Source: Micrococcales bacterium (lineage in GTDB: Bacteria; Actinomycetota; Actinomycetes; S36-B12; UBA10799). From it: 6,073 nt of DNA. Every line of letters starts with the position of its first letter. The first letter of the stretch is position 1. Where the stretch lies: assembly GCA_023252115.1 (NCBI GenBank), contig JAHEXM010000119.1, positions 1-6,073 on the forward strand, in the 5' to 3' direction. The notes under the pieces were generated by a model, which was given only the letters and a program-made list of their open reading frames with translations, made no database searches and was not told where the DNA came from. The translations under genes and the position numbers were made by a program. This document shows, piece after piece, positions 5,430 through 6,073 of the stretch.

Positions 5430-5483
5430 GTTACCCCTCAGCGCGCTCAGTCCATAGCCACACGCCCTCGCAAGTAAAAAGCG

Positions 5484-5723
5484 ATGACTGATCCGCGCTA
5501 CTGCGCTCGCCACGACCGTGAAAGGCGCCTGCAATCGAGGGGTTTCCCGACGATTCAATCATTTCGGCGTTCGGGTCGTGACAAATCAAGAATTGCTCTG
5601 ATCCGCGGCGTAAAAGGCGCCGGACGGGTGCATGAACTGCAGTTAGTCACTCCACCCGAGTCAGACGCCCGTCATGATGAACACACTGAAGTCTTGTTAC
5701 GGATGCTACGCGCCAAGACGTAG
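5484..5723 (+). CDS. Small basic hypothetical protein
   Basis: A 79-residue protein without a recognised family. The N-terminal half is strongly basic (RYCARHDRERRLQSRGF, then RRSGRDKSR). A short hydrophobic/beta-like stretch (IALIRGVKGAGRVHELQLV) follows, and the end is a helix (EHTEVLLRMLRAKT). Basic composition and context in an element would fit a nucleic-acid-associated accessory protein, but no motif proves it. No clear ribosome-binding site precedes ATG 5484 (upstream AAGTAAAAAGCG). Codon third-position use is similar to neighbouring genes, which gives modest support for coding. It is followed after 17 bp by the next gene, so the two are likely co-transcribed. Confidence 0.5.
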   Translation: MTDPRYCARHDRERRLQSRGFPTIQSFRRSGRDKSRIALIRGVKGAGRVHELQLVTPPESDARHDEHTEVLLRMLRAKT

Positions 5724-5740
5724 TCGACAGAGGGACTTAA

Positions 5741-6070
5741 ATGGGCAAGAAACGGCAGAGACCTGACGGCGGAGATGTCCCGGGTCGGGACGCAAAGAGC
5801 GTTAGGCGTGCCATTCGGAAATTGGGTCTGCCGGATTCGCGCCAATCGCCTGAGACTTGGTATGCACAGGCCAGCGCAACCCTGCCCGAAACGGATATTG
5901 CCAACGTCTTCAAGTCGGGCGGAGCAGAGGCGTCAGATTATGACGAAGCGTACAAGTCGTTCGATCACGCGCGCATTCTCTCAGCGGGCTGGCGATCCCA
6001 TATGTTGGAACTGGAATGCATTTGGATGTTGCCCATCCTTAGACGAGCCATCCAAGAACGCCGAGCATAA
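5741..6070 (+). CDS. Hypothetical protein, last gene in window
   Basis: A 109-residue protein of unknown function, complete just before the window edge. It has a basic start (MGKKRQRPDGGDVPGRDAKSVRRAIRKLGL), a middle with conserved-looking aromatics (PETWYAQASATLPETD, ASDYDEAYKSFDHARIL) and a helical C-terminus (HMLELECIWMLPILRRAIQERRA). It seems mostly alpha-helical and soluble, without a signal peptide. The start is well supported: AGAGGGA at 5729-5735 lies five bases before ATG 5741. It follows the small basic protein by 17 bp and likely belongs to the same rightward transcript of the integrative element. No catalytic or metal-binding motif is visible. Confidence 0.72.
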   Translation: MGKKRQRPDGGDVPGRDAKSVRRAIRKLGLPDSRQSPETWYAQASATLPETDIANVFKSGGAEASDYDEAYKSFDHARILSAGWRSHMLELECIWMLPILRRAIQERRA

Positions 6071-6073
6071 GAA

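Larger units (their letters stand above)
2474..6073. mobile_element. Left end of a tRNA-targeted integrative element (continues past window)
   Basis: The left boundary is a tRNA 3' fragment without its 5' half, followed within about 170 bp by a complete tyrosine integrase, the usual layout at one end of a prophage, integrative plasmid or ICE. The genes to the right fit element control functions: a double-HTH regulator with repeated operators, an excisionase-like HTH protein, and small hypothetical proteins without housekeeping relatives that I recognise. The right boundary, expected to be an intact tRNA gene sharing the same 3' sequence on the minus strand, is not in the window. No capsid, transfer, replication or cargo gene is visible, so the type of element is undetermined. 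Confidence 0.7.

Noticed and set aside
5776..5791. GTCCC / GGGAC inverted repeat inside the last gene
   Set aside because: A 5-bp arm dyad inside coding sequence is expected by chance in DNA of this base composition.
1..6073. CRISPR array, rRNA, riboswitch, toxin-antitoxin or defence system
   Set aside because: No regularly spaced repeats, rRNA signatures, conserved aptamer motifs or recognisable defence/toxin domains were found in any frame.

Overview
The window looks like chromosomal DNA from a bacterium of moderate-to-high GC, most likely an actinobacterium. The clues are GTG starts, a candidate leaderless promoter, a tRNA 3' end without a complete encoded CCA, an Actinobacteria-style small lipoprotein, and an actinophage-type tyrosine integrase. 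The species cannot be named from sequence alone.

The left part (1 to about 2470) reads as host chromosome. It holds the 3' end of a hexapeptide-repeat (left-handed beta-helix) acetyltransferase, then a large secreted pentapeptide-repeat protein with about 57 repeats in two blocks. A convergent intergenic spacer with several hairpins follows, then a tiny Thr/Ser/Pro-rich lipoprotein on the minus strand.

At 2474-2503 the T arm and 3' acceptor strand of a tRNA appear on the minus strand with no tRNA 5' half. This is the usual scar of integration into the 3' end of a tRNA gene. About 170 bp to the right a full-length tyrosine integrase begins, with all six catalytic residues. I therefore read 2474 to the window end as the left end of an integrative element (prophage or integrative plasmid/ICE); its right end is outside the window. 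The DNA between the tRNA scar and the integrase carries a strong hairpin, a 9-bp inverted repeat and three related short direct repeats that could be integrase arm sites.

Right of the integrase, a convergent gene encodes an unfamiliar regulator with two apparent helix-turn-helix segments at its C-terminus. Its promoter carries two copies of an identical 17-bp imperfect palindrome 29 bp apart, a likely autoregulatory operator. Diverging from it is a short rightward cluster: an acidic coiled-coil protein, an excisionase/MerR-like small HTH protein that overlaps it by GTGA, and two small hypothetical proteins. Together these resemble the lysogeny/excision control end of an element: integrase, repressor-like gene with operators, and a candidate recombination directionality factor. 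The cargo or replication genes would lie to the right. No defence, toxin or metabolic system is demonstrable in the visible part.
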